42,138 bases of DNA from assembly GCF_001945395.1 (NCBI RefSeq), contig NZ_MSXV01000045.1, positions 1 to 42,138 on the forward strand, given 5' to 3'. Positions within the stretch are counted from its first letter, which is position 1; each line of letters begins with the position of its first letter. This document shows, one piece after another, positions 13,601 to 21,606 of the stretch. The translations under genes were made by a program, and so were the position numbers. This stretch comes from Pseudomonas sp. PA15(2017). GTDB lineage: Bacteria > Pseudomonadota > Gammaproteobacteria > Pseudomonadales > Pseudomonadaceae. The notes below the pieces were generated by a model. That model was not told where the DNA came from, searched no databases, and was given only the letters and a program-made list of their open reading frames with translations.

Positions 13601-16077
13601 GACGACTGGGTTCCCTGGCTGGCGGCCACGTGGGCGAAAAAGCGCAGGCTCAGTTGCTCGGAAACCGCTCCGGCGGCCTGGCCGATGGCATCGAGCAGCT
13701 CGCCCAGCCCTTCGAGCACGGCGCGAATGCCGCCGCTGCCGAACAACGGGTTTTCCAGGCTGTGGAGATCGAAGGCGCTCAAGCGACGTTCGAGTTGCGC
13801 GAGCGCGGGATTGGTCGGGATGTCGAAGCCCTGGGCGAGGCGTTTCAGGGCACGCAGCAGCAGGCGCAGCTGATACAGCACGGCGTGCGGGTTGCGCTCA
13901 TCGAGCAGCAGCAGGTCGAGCACCGGAATCAGCTGTGCGCTGGCCATGTAGCGCGTGCGGTAGGTGATCGAGCTGTTGCCCAGCTCCAGCAGCCAGTCCA
14001 GTGCCGAGGCGTCGTCGCTGGCGCCGATGCGCAGGAAGCCACCGATGCTGTCGCAGAGAAACTGCAGACGCTCGATGCAGCGGCCGATCATCAGGAAGCG
14101 CCAGCCGTCATCGCGGGTCATGTCATCGAGGGCGAACCCGGACAGCGCAGCCAGCGAGATCATCAGTCGATTGAGTACATCCAGCAGTTGCCCGAGGTCG
14201 CCGTCACGGCCCTCCAGGCGTTGCAGGTCGCGCTGCAGTTCCACCATGGCCTGCCAGTTGGCCTGGGACAGCTTGCCGCGCACGCTGCCGGCCGTCCATT
14301 GCAGGCGCTGCAGGTTGACGCGCACGCTGGCCGGCCACTCGCTGCCGAGCAGCGCCTCGCGCAGACGCGCCTCCACGCTGCCGTGGGCGTCGTCAGGCAG
14401 GGTGCCGAGCTTTTCGGCGAGCTGGAACATCGCCTGCAGCGCACGCGGGTCGTCGTCGTCATCGACGTAACGCGCCAGCATGATGCGCAACAGCCGTGCA
14501 TTGTCCTCGCAGCGCTCGCTGTAGCGCCCGAACCAGAACAGGTTTTCCACCACCCGCGAGGGCAGATAGGGGTCGCTGCGCACCAGATCGGCTGCGCCCA
14601 GGGCCCGCGTGCCCTGCCATTGCTCACTCGGCGCCTGGCGTTCGCCCAGCACCCAGGTGTCCTTGCTGACGCCGCCGCGCTGCATCGACACCACCTCGGC
14701 ATCGGCTGCCACGGCAACCCGGGTCAGGCCGCCGGGCATCACCCGGTAGCCGTCACCGCTGGCCACGGCGAACACGCGCATGCCGATGGTGCGCGGCTGC
14801 ATGCCCTGCTCGCCGAGCCACACCGGCGCCTGGGAGAGTTGCACGGGTGCCTGGGCCACATAGGCCTCGGGCTGCTGACGCAGGTGACTGGCCAGCTGCT
14901 CGGCATCAGAGCCGCTGCCCTGCCCCGGCGTCAGACGCTGGGCAGCCGAGCAGGGGCGGATCAGCCAGTTGGGCAGGTCTTCAAGCACCTGCGCCAGTAC
15001 TGGCGCCTCCCCACACCAGGCACTGGCGATGCCCGGCAGCGACAGCGGCTCGCCGAACCATCGCTGGCTGATCGCCGGCAGGAATGCGCTCAGGCCCGGT
15101 GCCTCCAGCAAACCGGAGCCCAGGGCATTGGCCATCAGCACGCGGCCCTGGCGTACCACTTCCAGCAGCCCGGGCACGCCGAGCGCCGAATCGCTGCGCA
15201 GCTCCAGAGGATCGCAGAAATCGTCATCGAGCCGGCGCAGCACGGCATGCACCCGCTGCAACCCCGCAAGGGTCTTGAGGTACAGCGTGGCGTCGCGCAC
15301 CGTCAGGTCGCTGCCTTCCACCAACGGGTAGCCGAGCTGGCGCGCCAGGTACAGGTGCTCGAAATAGCTCTCGTTGAAACGCCCGGCGGTCAGCACCACC
15401 ACCAGCGGGGTGTCGTTGCCGGCTGGCGCCTGGCTGGTCAGGGTGTCCTGCAGGGTGCGAAAGAAACTGGCCAGGTGCTGCACGCCAAGATCGCGGTACA
15501 GCTCGGGAAAGGCCCGCGAGATGATCTGCCGGTTTTCCAGGGCAAAGCCGGCACCGACCGGCGCCTGGGTGCGATCGGCGACCACGTGCCACTGGCCGTC
15601 CGCCGAACGGGCCAGGTCCGCGGCATACAGGTGCAGATGGGTGCTGCCAGGCGGCTGGACGCCCTGGCACGGCCACAGAAAGCTCTCGTGGCCGAACACC
15701 AGCTCCGGCGGCAGCAAACCCTCGGCCAGCAAGCACTGCGGGCCGTAGAGATCGGCCAGCACCTTGTCGAGCAGCCCCGCGCGCTGCGCCACGCCCGCAG
15801 CGATGGCCTGCCATTCGGCCGCCGGTATCAGATTGGGCAGCAGGTCCAGCTCCCAGGGCCGATCGGCGCCATCGGGATCGGCGTAGACGTTATAGGTGAC
15901 GCCGTTGGCCTGGATCTGCCGGGTGACCATGGCCTGGCGCTGCTGCAACTGCGCGGGCGTATTGCGCCGCAGTTGGCTCAGCACGGGCCGCCAGTGCGCG
16001 CGCGCCTGCCCTTGGCGGTCGAGCAGTTCGTCGTAGGCCGCCTCGTCAGGCAGGTAACCGGCAAGCAGATCAGGCAT
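13597..16077 (-). CDS. Circularly permuted type 2 ATP-grasp protein fused to alpha-E domain
   Basis: An 826-residue two-part protein. Residues about 1-490 are the circularly permuted ATP-grasp (DUF404/DUF407 type), seen as NVYADPDGADRPWELDLLPN, LYRDLGVQHLASFFRTLQ, VVVLTAGRFNESYFEHLYLA, LVEGSDLTVRD and SRVVENLFWFGRYSERCEDN near the junction. The C-terminal part of about 310 residues is the alpha-E (DUF403) domain. These are separate proteins in many bacteria, so this is a fusion form. ATP-grasp enzymes make amide bonds through acyl-phosphates; with the coupled transglutaminase a peptide-tag pathway is proposed in the literature (amidoligase surveys). The ATG at 16077 gives the family start MPDLLAGYLPDEAAYDELLD; the frame extends upstream to 16266 without support. 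It is divergent from cbrX. Confidence 0.92.
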   Translation of the reverse strand: MPDLLAGYLPDEAAYDELLDRQGQARAHWRPVLSQLRRNTPAQLQQRQAMVTRQIQANGVTYNVYADPDGADRPWELDLLPNLIPAAEWQAIAAGVAQRAGLLDKVLADLYGPQCLLAEGLLPPELVFGHESFLWPCQGVQPPGSTHLHLYAADLARSADGQWHVVADRTQAPVGAGFALENRQIISRAFPELYRDLGVQHLASFFRTLQDTLTSQAPAGNDTPLVVVLTAGRFNESYFEHLYLARQLGYPLVEGSDLTVRDATLYLKTLAGLQRVHAVLRRLDDDFCDPLELRSDSALGVPGLLEVVRQGRVLMANALGSGLLEAPGLSAFLPAISQRWFGEPLSLPGIASAWCGEAPVLAQVLEDLPNWLIRPCSAAQRLTPGQGSGSDAEQLASHLRQQPEAYVAQAPVQLSQAPVWLGEQGMQPRTIGMRVFAVASGDGYRVMPGGLTRVAVAADAEVVSMQRGGVSKDTWVLGERQAPSEQWQGTRALGAADLVRSDPYLPSRVVENLFWFGRYSERCEDNARLLRIMLARYVDDDDDPRALQAMFQLAEKLGTLPDDAHGSVEARLREALLGSEWPASVRVNLQRLQWTAGSVRGKLSQANWQAMVELQRDLQRLEGRDGDLGQLLDVLNRLMISLAALSGFALDDMTRDDGWRFLMIGRCIERLQFLCDSIGGFLRIGASDDASALDWLLELGNSSITYRTRYMASAQLIPVLDLLLLDERNPHAVLYQLRLLLRALKRLAQGFDIPTNPALAQLERRLSAFDLHSLENPLFGSGGIRAVLEGLGELLDAIGQAAGAVSEQLSLRFFAHVAASQGTQSS

Positions 16078-16264
16078 GAAGATTCCAGTGCGGGACGTCG
16101 ATGGCGCAGCAATCACGCGCGCCGTGAAAGCGTAGCCGTTGTAGGCGTCGATCGGCCAGCGAGATATGCGCCAGCGCGCCGCCACGCACCGGGGCCGCAC
16201 GATGCCCCTTCGCCAGCGCCCCGTGCTTCCGTTACCATCGGCACACTCAGTAGCGAGACGCGGC

Positions 16265-16441
16265 ATGTATATCTATCGATTGGTTCTGATTCTGGTAGTC
16301 GGCATCTACCTGTTCTCGCCTGCCATCATGGACTGGTGGATCGACCCCAACGGTGCCTGGTACCGCCCCTACATGCTGTGGCTGATCCTCATCGTGGTGA
16401 CCTTCATCCTGCAGAGCCAGCGCGATGCCGACGAGCTCTGA
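16265..16441 (+). CDS. cbrX: CbrX, small membrane protein upstream of cbrA
   Basis: A 58-residue protein with two hydrophobic helices (YRLVLILVVGIYLFSPAIMD; YMLWLILIVVTFILQSQ) and a short polar turn (WWIDPNGAWYRP). It ends 57 bases before cbrA. In P. putida a small ORF in this position, cbrX, is reported to be co-transcribed with and to affect translation of cbrA; I identify it by position and size. The frame could begin at 16166, but the ATG at 16265 gives the compact membrane protein. Confidence 0.8.
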   Translation: MYIYRLVLILVVGIYLFSPAIMDWWIDPNGAWYRPYMLWLILIVVTFILQSQRDADEL

Positions 16442-16498
16442 CCCGATGCGCCAGCCAAAAATCCCCGCCGCCCCTGACTCGCCGAGCCGTGAATGCCG

Positions 16499-19447
16499 AT
16501 GAACTTTAGCCTCGGTGGGCTGATGCTGATCAGCGCCGCCTACCTGCTGGTGCTGTTCGCCGTCGCCTGGTGCGCCGACCGCGGCCTGATTTCGCGCCGG
16601 CTCATCCGCCATCCCTTGACCTACACCCTTTCACTGGGCGTGTACGCCAGCGCCTGGGCCTTCTATGGCAGCGTCGGCCTGGCCTATCAATACGGCTACG
16701 GCTTCCTGGCCAGTTACCTGGGCGTGACCGGCGCATTTCTGCTCGCCCCGGTGCTGCTCTACCCCATCCTGCGCATCACCCGCACCTACCAGCTGTCGTC
16801 ACTGGCGGACCTGTTCGCCTTCCGTTTCCGCAGTACCTGGGCCGGTGCGCTGAGCACCCTGTGCATGCTGATCGCCGTACTGCCGCTGCTGGCTCTGCAG
16901 ATCCAGGCGGTGACCGATGCCATCGGCATCCTCACTCGCGAGGCGGTGCAGCCACAGGTCGCCCTGGCGTTCTGCGGGCTGTTCATCCTGGTGACCATCC
17001 TGTTCGGTGCGCGTCACCTGGCCACCCGGGAAAAGCACGAAGGCCTGGTGTTCGCCATCGCCTTCGAGTCGGTGGTCAAGCTGCTGGCCATGGGCGCCAT
17101 CGGCCTCTACGCGTTGTATGCGGTGTTCGACGGCCCCCGCGAGCTGGAGCAATGGCTGGTGCTCAACCAGGCGGCCCTGGCCAGCTTGCACACGCCCTTG
17201 CAGGAAGGTCCGTGGCGCACCCTGCTGCTGGTGTTCTTCGCCTCGGCGATCGTCATGCCGCACATGTACCACATGACCTTCACCGAGAACCTCAACCCAC
17301 GCGCGTTGGTCAGCGCCAGCTGGGGCCTGCCGCTGTTCCTGCTGCTGATGAGCCTGGCCGTGCCCCTGGTGCTGTGGGCAGGGTTGCGCCTGGGCTCGAC
17401 CACCAGCCCGGAGTATTTCACGCTTGGCCTGGGCATCGCCGTGGACAGCCCGACACTTGCGCTGATCGCCTACATCGGCGGCCTGTCGGCCTCCAGCGGG
17501 CTGATCATCGTCACCACCCTGGCGCTGTCCGGCATGCTGCTCAACCACGTAGTACTGCCGCTCTATCAGCCGCCGGCCGAAGGCAACATCTACCGCTGGC
17601 TGAAGTGGACGCGCCGGGCGCTGATCGTCGTCATCATTCTGGCCAGCTATGCCTTCTACAACCTGCTCGACGCCCAGCAGGATCTGGCCAACCTGGGCAT
17701 CGTCTCCTTCGTCGCTACCCTGCAATTCCTGCCCGGCGTGCTCTCGGTACTGTACTGGCCGACCGCCAATCGCCGCGGTTTCATCGCGGGATTGCTGGCC
17801 GGTATCGCGGTGTGGGGGGTGAGCATGCTGTTACCGCTGCTCGGTACGCTGCCGGGCCTGTACGTGCCGGTGCTGGATCTGGTCTACGTGCTCGACGACA
17901 GCAGCTGGCATCTGGCAGCCATCGCCTCGCTGGCCATCAACGTGCTGGTGTTCACCCTGGTCTCGGTGTTCACCGACTCCAGCCCCGAGGAAGACAGCGC
18001 CGCCGAAGCCTGCGCCGTGGACAACGTGCGCCGCCCGCAACGCCGCGAGTTGCTGGTCTTGTCACCCCAGGAATTCGCTGCCCAGCTGGCCAAGCCGCTG
18101 GGGGCCAAGACCGCCCAGCGCGAGGTCGAACAGGCCCTGCGCGACCTGCACCTGCCCTTCGACGAAAGCCGCCCCTATGCGCTGCGCCGCCTGCGCGACC
18201 GCCTGGAGGCCAACCTGTCCGGCCTGATGGGCCCCAGCGTGGCCCAGGACATCATCGAATCCTTCCTGCCCTACAAGTCCGGTAGCGAAGGCTACGTGAC
18301 CGAGGACATCCACTTCATCGAGAGCCGTCTGGAGGATTACCACTCGCGTCTCACCGGCCTCGCCGCCGAACTCGATGCCCTGCGCCGCTACCATCGCCAG
18401 ACCCTGCAGGAACTGCCCATGGGCGTCTGCTCGCTGGCCAAGGATCACGAGATCCTGATGTGGAACAAGGCCATGGAAGAACTCACCGAGATTCCCGCCC
18501 AGCGCATCGTCGGCTCGCGCCTGTCGACCCTCGCCGAGCCATGGCGCGAATTGCTGCAGAGCTTCACCGAGATTCCCGACGAGCACCTGCACAAGCAGCG
18601 CCTGGCACTCGACGGCCAGACCCGCTGGCTGAACCTGCACAAGGCGGCCATCGACGAACCCCTGGCGCCCGGTAACAGCGGCCTGGTGCTGCTGGTCGAG
18701 GACCTTACTGATACGCAGATGCTCGAAGACAAGCTGGTGCATTCCGAGCGCCTGGCCAGCATCGGCCGCCTGGCCGCCGGGGTGGCCCACGAAATCGGCA
18801 ACCCGATCACCGGCATCGCCTGCCTGGCGCAGAACCTGCGTGAGGAACGCGAGGGCGATCCGGAACTGACCGAGATCAGCGGACAGATCCTCGAACAGAC
18901 CAAGCGGGTCACGCGCATCGTTCACTCACTGATGAACTTCGCCCACTCCGGCAACCACCAACAGGCGGACGAACCGGTGTGCCTGGCCGAAGTCGCCCAG
19001 GAAGCCATCGGCCTGCTGGCCCTCAACCGGCGCAGCGTCGACGTGCAGTTCTTCAACCTGTGCGACCCTGGGCACCGCGCCGGAGGCGACCCCCAGCGCC
19101 TGGCCCAGGTGCTCATCAACCTGCTCAGCAATGCCCGCGACGCCTCGCCCGAAGGTGGCGCGATCCGCGTGCGCAGCGAAGCGTCGGAACACACCGTCGA
19201 CCTGATCGTCGAGGACGAAGGCAGCGGTATTCCCAAAGGTGTGATGGACCGGCTGTTCGAGCCGTTCTTCACCACCAAGGACCCCGGAAAAGGAACCGGA
19301 CTCGGCCTCGCGCTGGTCTATTCCATCGTGGAAGAGCATTATGGCCAGATAACAATCGACAGCCCGATCGACCCCGAGCAGCAACGTGGCACCCGTATCC
19401 GGGTGACGCTGCCGCGGCACATCGAGGCGATGCCACTGGCGAACTAA
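16499..19447 (+). CDS. cbrA: CbrA sensor histidine kinase with SLC5-type transporter domain
   Basis: Membrane sensor kinase of the carbon/nitrogen balance system; histidine uptake by its transporter domain has been reported in other pseudomonads. From the ATG at 16499 it has 982 residues (an ATG at 16493 adds two). The first 500 residues form a multi-helix sodium/solute symporter-like domain (LTYTLSLGVYASAWAFYGSV; GYGFLASYLGVTGAFLLAP). A linker and PAS region follow (ELPMGVCSLAKDHEILMWNK), then HisKA with the phospho-acceptor His764 in LAAGVAHEIGNPITG, and HATPase_c with N box NLLSNARDASPEGG, DEGSGIP and GKGTGLGLALVYSIVEEHYG. CbrB follows after 94 bases. All key kinase residues are present. 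Confidence 0.97.
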   Translation: MNFSLGGLMLISAAYLLVLFAVAWCADRGLISRRLIRHPLTYTLSLGVYASAWAFYGSVGLAYQYGYGFLASYLGVTGAFLLAPVLLYPILRITRTYQLSSLADLFAFRFRSTWAGALSTLCMLIAVLPLLALQIQAVTDAIGILTREAVQPQVALAFCGLFILVTILFGARHLATREKHEGLVFAIAFESVVKLLAMGAIGLYALYAVFDGPRELEQWLVLNQAALASLHTPLQEGPWRTLLLVFFASAIVMPHMYHMTFTENLNPRALVSASWGLPLFLLLMSLAVPLVLWAGLRLGSTTSPEYFTLGLGIAVDSPTLALIAYIGGLSASSGLIIVTTLALSGMLLNHVVLPLYQPPAEGNIYRWLKWTRRALIVVIILASYAFYNLLDAQQDLANLGIVSFVATLQFLPGVLSVLYWPTANRRGFIAGLLAGIAVWGVSMLLPLLGTLPGLYVPVLDLVYVLDDSSWHLAAIASLAINVLVFTLVSVFTDSSPEEDSAAEACAVDNVRRPQRRELLVLSPQEFAAQLAKPLGAKTAQREVEQALRDLHLPFDESRPYALRRLRDRLEANLSGLMGPSVAQDIIESFLPYKSGSEGYVTEDIHFIESRLEDYHSRLTGLAAELDALRRYHRQTLQELPMGVCSLAKDHEILMWNKAMEELTEIPAQRIVGSRLSTLAEPWRELLQSFTEIPDEHLHKQRLALDGQTRWLNLHKAAIDEPLAPGNSGLVLLVEDLTDTQMLEDKLVHSERLASIGRLAAGVAHEIGNPITGIACLAQNLREEREGDPELTEISGQILEQTKRVTRIVHSLMNFAHSGNHQQADEPVCLAEVAQEAIGLLALNRRSVDVQFFNLCDPGHRAGGDPQRLAQVLINLLSNARDASPEGGAIRVRSEASEHTVDLIVEDEGSGIPKGVMDRLFEPFFTTKDPGKGTGLGLALVYSIVEEHYGQITIDSPIDPEQQRGTRIRVTLPRHIEAMPLAN

Positions 19448-19541
19448 ATTCCGAAGAACCGCATTCCCGGGGATGCGCGTGGCCCATCTTGGCCGCAGCA
19501 CCGCGAAGCAGGTTCCGAGACCGTCGAGAGAATTCGTTTAA

Positions 19542-20963
19542 ATGCCTCATATCCTGATCGTCGAAGACGAAACCATCATCCGCTCCGCCCTGCGTCGCCT
19601 ACTCGAACGCAACCAGTACCAGGTCAGCGAAGCCGGTTCGGTACAGGAAGCCCAGGAACGTTTCGATATTCCCGGCTTCGATCTGGTGGTCAGTGACCTG
19701 CGCCTGCCGGGCGCACCGGGCACCGAGCTGATCAAGCTGGCCCAAGGCGCGCCGGTGCTGATCATGACCAGCTATGCGAGCCTGCGCTCGGCGGTCGATT
19801 CGATGAAGATGGGCGCCGTCGACTACATCGCCAAACCCTTCGACCACGACGAAATGCTCCAGGCCGTAGCGCGCATCCTGCGTGATCGCGAAGCACGCAA
19901 TCAATCCGCCGGCGCCCCTGCCGCGGCACGCGGCGCCGACAAGGGCGACAAGGCGGCCACCGGCGAGATCGGCATCATCGGCTCCAGCCCGGCCATGCTG
20001 GAGCTGTACAGCAAGATCCGCAAAGTGGCGCCCACCGACTCCAACGTGCTGGTGCAGGGCGAGTCCGGCACTGGCAAGGAACTGGTCGCCCGTGCCCTGC
20101 ATAACCTCTCCAAGCGCGCCAAGGCGCCGCTGATTTCGGTCAACTGCGCAGCGATTCCGGAAACCCTGATCGAGTCCGAGCTGTTCGGCCACGAGAAAGG
20201 CGCCTTCACCGGGGCCAGCGCCAGCCGCGCCGGCCTGGTGGAAGCGGCCGACGGCGGCACCCTGTTCCTCGACGAAATCGGCGAACTGCCCCTGGAAGCC
20301 CAGGCGCGTCTGCTGCGCGTGCTGCAGGAGGGCGAGATCCGCCGGGTCGGCTCGGTGCAATCGCAAAAGGTCGATGTACGCCTGATCGCCGCGACCCACC
20401 GCGACCTGAAAACCCTGTCGAAGACCGGCCAGTTCCGCGAAGACCTTTATTACCGCCTGCACGTCATCGCCCTGAAGCTGCCGCCGTTGCGCGAGCGCGG
20501 CGCCGACGTGCTGGAAATCGCCCGCGCCTTCCTGGCCCGCCAGTCGGCACGCATGGGCCGCACCGACCTGCACTTCGGCCCCGACGCTGAGCAGGCCATC
20601 CATCATTACAGCTGGCCGGGCAACGTGCGTGAGCTGGAGAACGCCATCGAGCGTTCGGTGATCCTCTGCGACGGCAGCACCATCAACGCCGACCTGCTGG
20701 GTATCGACATCGAGCTGGAGGACTTGGACGAAGACGTGTTCATGGGCCTGGCGACGCAAAGCGCTGCGGTCAACGCGACCAGCCAGGATCCTACCGAAGA
20801 CCTGTCACTTGAAGACTACTTCCAGCACTTCGTGCTCGAACATCAGGACCACATGACCGAGACCGAGCTGGCCCGCAAGCTGGGCATCAGCCGCAAATGC
20901 CTGTGGGAGCGCCGTCAGCGTCTGGGCATTCCGCGCCGCAAGTCGGGCGCCGCCAGCGAGTAG
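19542..20963 (+). CDS. cbrB: CbrB, NtrC-family sigma-54 activator
   Basis: Response regulator paired with CbrA. In the 473-residue product the receiver domain (1-120) has the acidic pair Glu8/Asp9 and the phospho-acceptor Asp52 in [10 protein letters not shown], with MTSYAS and the conserved Lys in [10 protein letters not shown]. The AAA+ domain carries Walker A GESGTGKE, the sigma-54 contact loop [26 protein letters not shown] (Walker B), and [13 protein letters not shown] sensor sequence ([20 protein letters not shown]). A C-terminal Fis-type helix-turn-helix ([20 protein letters not shown]) binds DNA. It activates crcZ, encoded next door behind a sigma-54 promoter. It is followed by a terminator at 21018. 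Confidence 0.97.
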   Translation: MPHILIVEDETIIRSALRRLLERNQYQVSEAGSVQEAQERFDIPGFDLVVSDLRLPGAPGTELIKLAQGAPVLIMTSYASLRSAVDSMKMGAVDYIAKPFDHDEMLQAVARILRDREARNQSAGAPAAARGADKGDKAATGEIGIIGSSPAMLELYSKIRKVAPTDSNVLVQGESGTGKELVARALHNLSKRAKAPLISVNCAAIPETLIESELFGHEKGAFTGASASRAGLVEAADGGTLFLDEIGELPLEAQARLLRVLQEGEIRRVGSVQSQKVDVRLIAATHRDLKTLSKTGQFREDLYYRLHVIALKLPPLRERGADVLEIARAFLARQSARMGRTDLHFGPDAEQAIHHYSWPGNVRELENAIERSVILCDGSTINADLLGIDIELEDLDEDVFMGLATQSAAVNATSQDPTEDLSLEDYFQHFVLEHQDHMTETELARKLGISRKCLWERRQRLGIPRRKSGAASE

Positions 20964-20988
20964 GCAACGCGCGGCGCTCTAGGGCGGG

Positions 20989-21038
20989 TGTTACCGCCGC
21001 TCATCACAACACGTAACAAAGCCGGGGTTTACGGTAAC
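20989..21038 (+). promoter_or_regulatory. Candidate CbrB activator sites upstream of crcZ
   Basis: TGTTAC (20989-20994) and GTAACA (21013-21018) form an inverted pair 18 bases apart, and a second dyad TTAC-G-GTAA lies at 21029-21037. They sit 75-125 bp upstream of the crcZ -24/-12 promoter, the usual place for an enhancer-binding activator. The identification as CbrB sites is inferred from position, symmetry and the known CbrB-CrcZ circuit. Confidence 0.6.
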
Positions 21039-21056
21039 GGAATCCCGGCTTTTTTC
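21018..21056 (+). terminator. Intrinsic terminator of cbrB
   Basis: AAAGCCGGG (21018-21026) pairs with CCCGGCTTT (21044-21052), followed by T's to 21055. The loop holds the TTACGGTAA dyad (21029-21037), so the terminator and a likely activator site share the same DNA. Confidence 0.88.
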
Positions 21057-21112
21057 TGCCCAGAGAAATGATGAAAATATTAACTATATGATTTTAAAGG
21101 AAAAATAAAAAC

Positions 21113-21128
21113 TGGCACGCTGAATGCT
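21113..21128 (+). promoter_or_regulatory. Sigma-54 promoter of crcZ
   Basis: TGGCAC (21113-21118) followed by ATGCT (21124-21128) gives the GG-N10-GC geometry exactly, with GG at 21114-21115 and GC at 21126-21127. An A+T-rich tract precedes it (21067-21110). Predicted start of transcription is about 21138-21140 (GCACAACAACAA). Confidence 0.92.
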
Positions 21129-21137
21129 TTATCTCTT

Positions 21138-21489
21138 GCACAACAACAATAACAAGCATGACCCACGATAATAAAAATAAGACGTAACGGCTTCAGCACA
21201 ATAAGAACAAGATCGCAGAAGGCGCAGCTAACTGATTATTTTGGAGAGGACCGCCTCTCGGTTCCACAGCCAGACAGATAACAACAATAAATGTCGACGG
21301 ACACCACCCCAGGGTGAGGTCTCGGGCCTGAGGTAGCGTCAGCATCCAAAATAATCCGTTCGCTCTTGCTCCCACTCGGGAGGTACTCCGGACTCGATCC
21401 GGAACAGGCACCCAACAAGAACAACAGCCTGCATAACAAGAACGACGTAACGCACCACTTAAGGGGAGCCTCGGCTCCCCTTGTCGTTT
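21138..21489 (+). ncRNA. crcZ: CrcZ, Hfq/Crc-sequestering small RNA
   Basis: A regulatory RNA of about 350 nt that titrates Hfq (with Crc) from catabolite-repressed mRNAs. It lies between cbrB and pcnB, the position I recall for CrcZ. It starts about 12 bases after the sigma-54 -12 box and carries six A-rich AANAANAA-type CA motifs: 21142-21156, 21168-21180, 21197-21211, 21278-21291, 21414-21427 and 21433-21446. GC-rich hairpins separate them, for example around 21300-21400. No plausible coding frame crosses it on the plus strand. It ends at a hairpin, AAGGGGAGC (21461-21469) with GCTCCCCTT (21474-21482), followed by TTGTCGTTT. The exact ends are estimates. Length is close to CrcZ/CrcY of other pseudomonads. 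Confidence 0.93.
21461..21489 (+). terminator. Terminator of crcZ
   Basis: AAGGGGAGC (21461-21469) and GCTCCCCTT (21474-21482) form a 9-bp stem with a very short loop, followed by a T-rich but interrupted tail TTGTCGTTT. Confidence 0.82.
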
Positions 21490-21536
21490 CCCGCCCCGGC
21501 CTGCCCCCACCCTGCTTACGCCCCAGAGCCACCTGA

Positions 21537-21545
21537 TGCTAGAAT
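21537..21545 (+). promoter_or_regulatory. Candidate extended -10 promoter of pcnB
   Basis: TGC-TAGAAT at 21537-21545 is an extended -10 element (5 of 6 for the box). No good -35 box is present. Transcription would start near 21552, giving a leader of about 55 bases to the ATG at 21607. Confidence 0.45.
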
Positions 21546-21606
21546 CCGCGCTATTTCTGCGCCGTTCCTTTATTCTGGCCGCTCAATTCGTCATACAGTG
21601 CCCTCC

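Noticed and set aside
20964..21606. Possible short reading frames inside the cbrB-pcnB gap, including a minus-strand frame at 21193-21510
   Set aside because: The region is fully explained by the cbrB terminator, sigma-54 promoter and CrcZ; the frames cover its hairpins and have no ribosome sites or recognisable domains.
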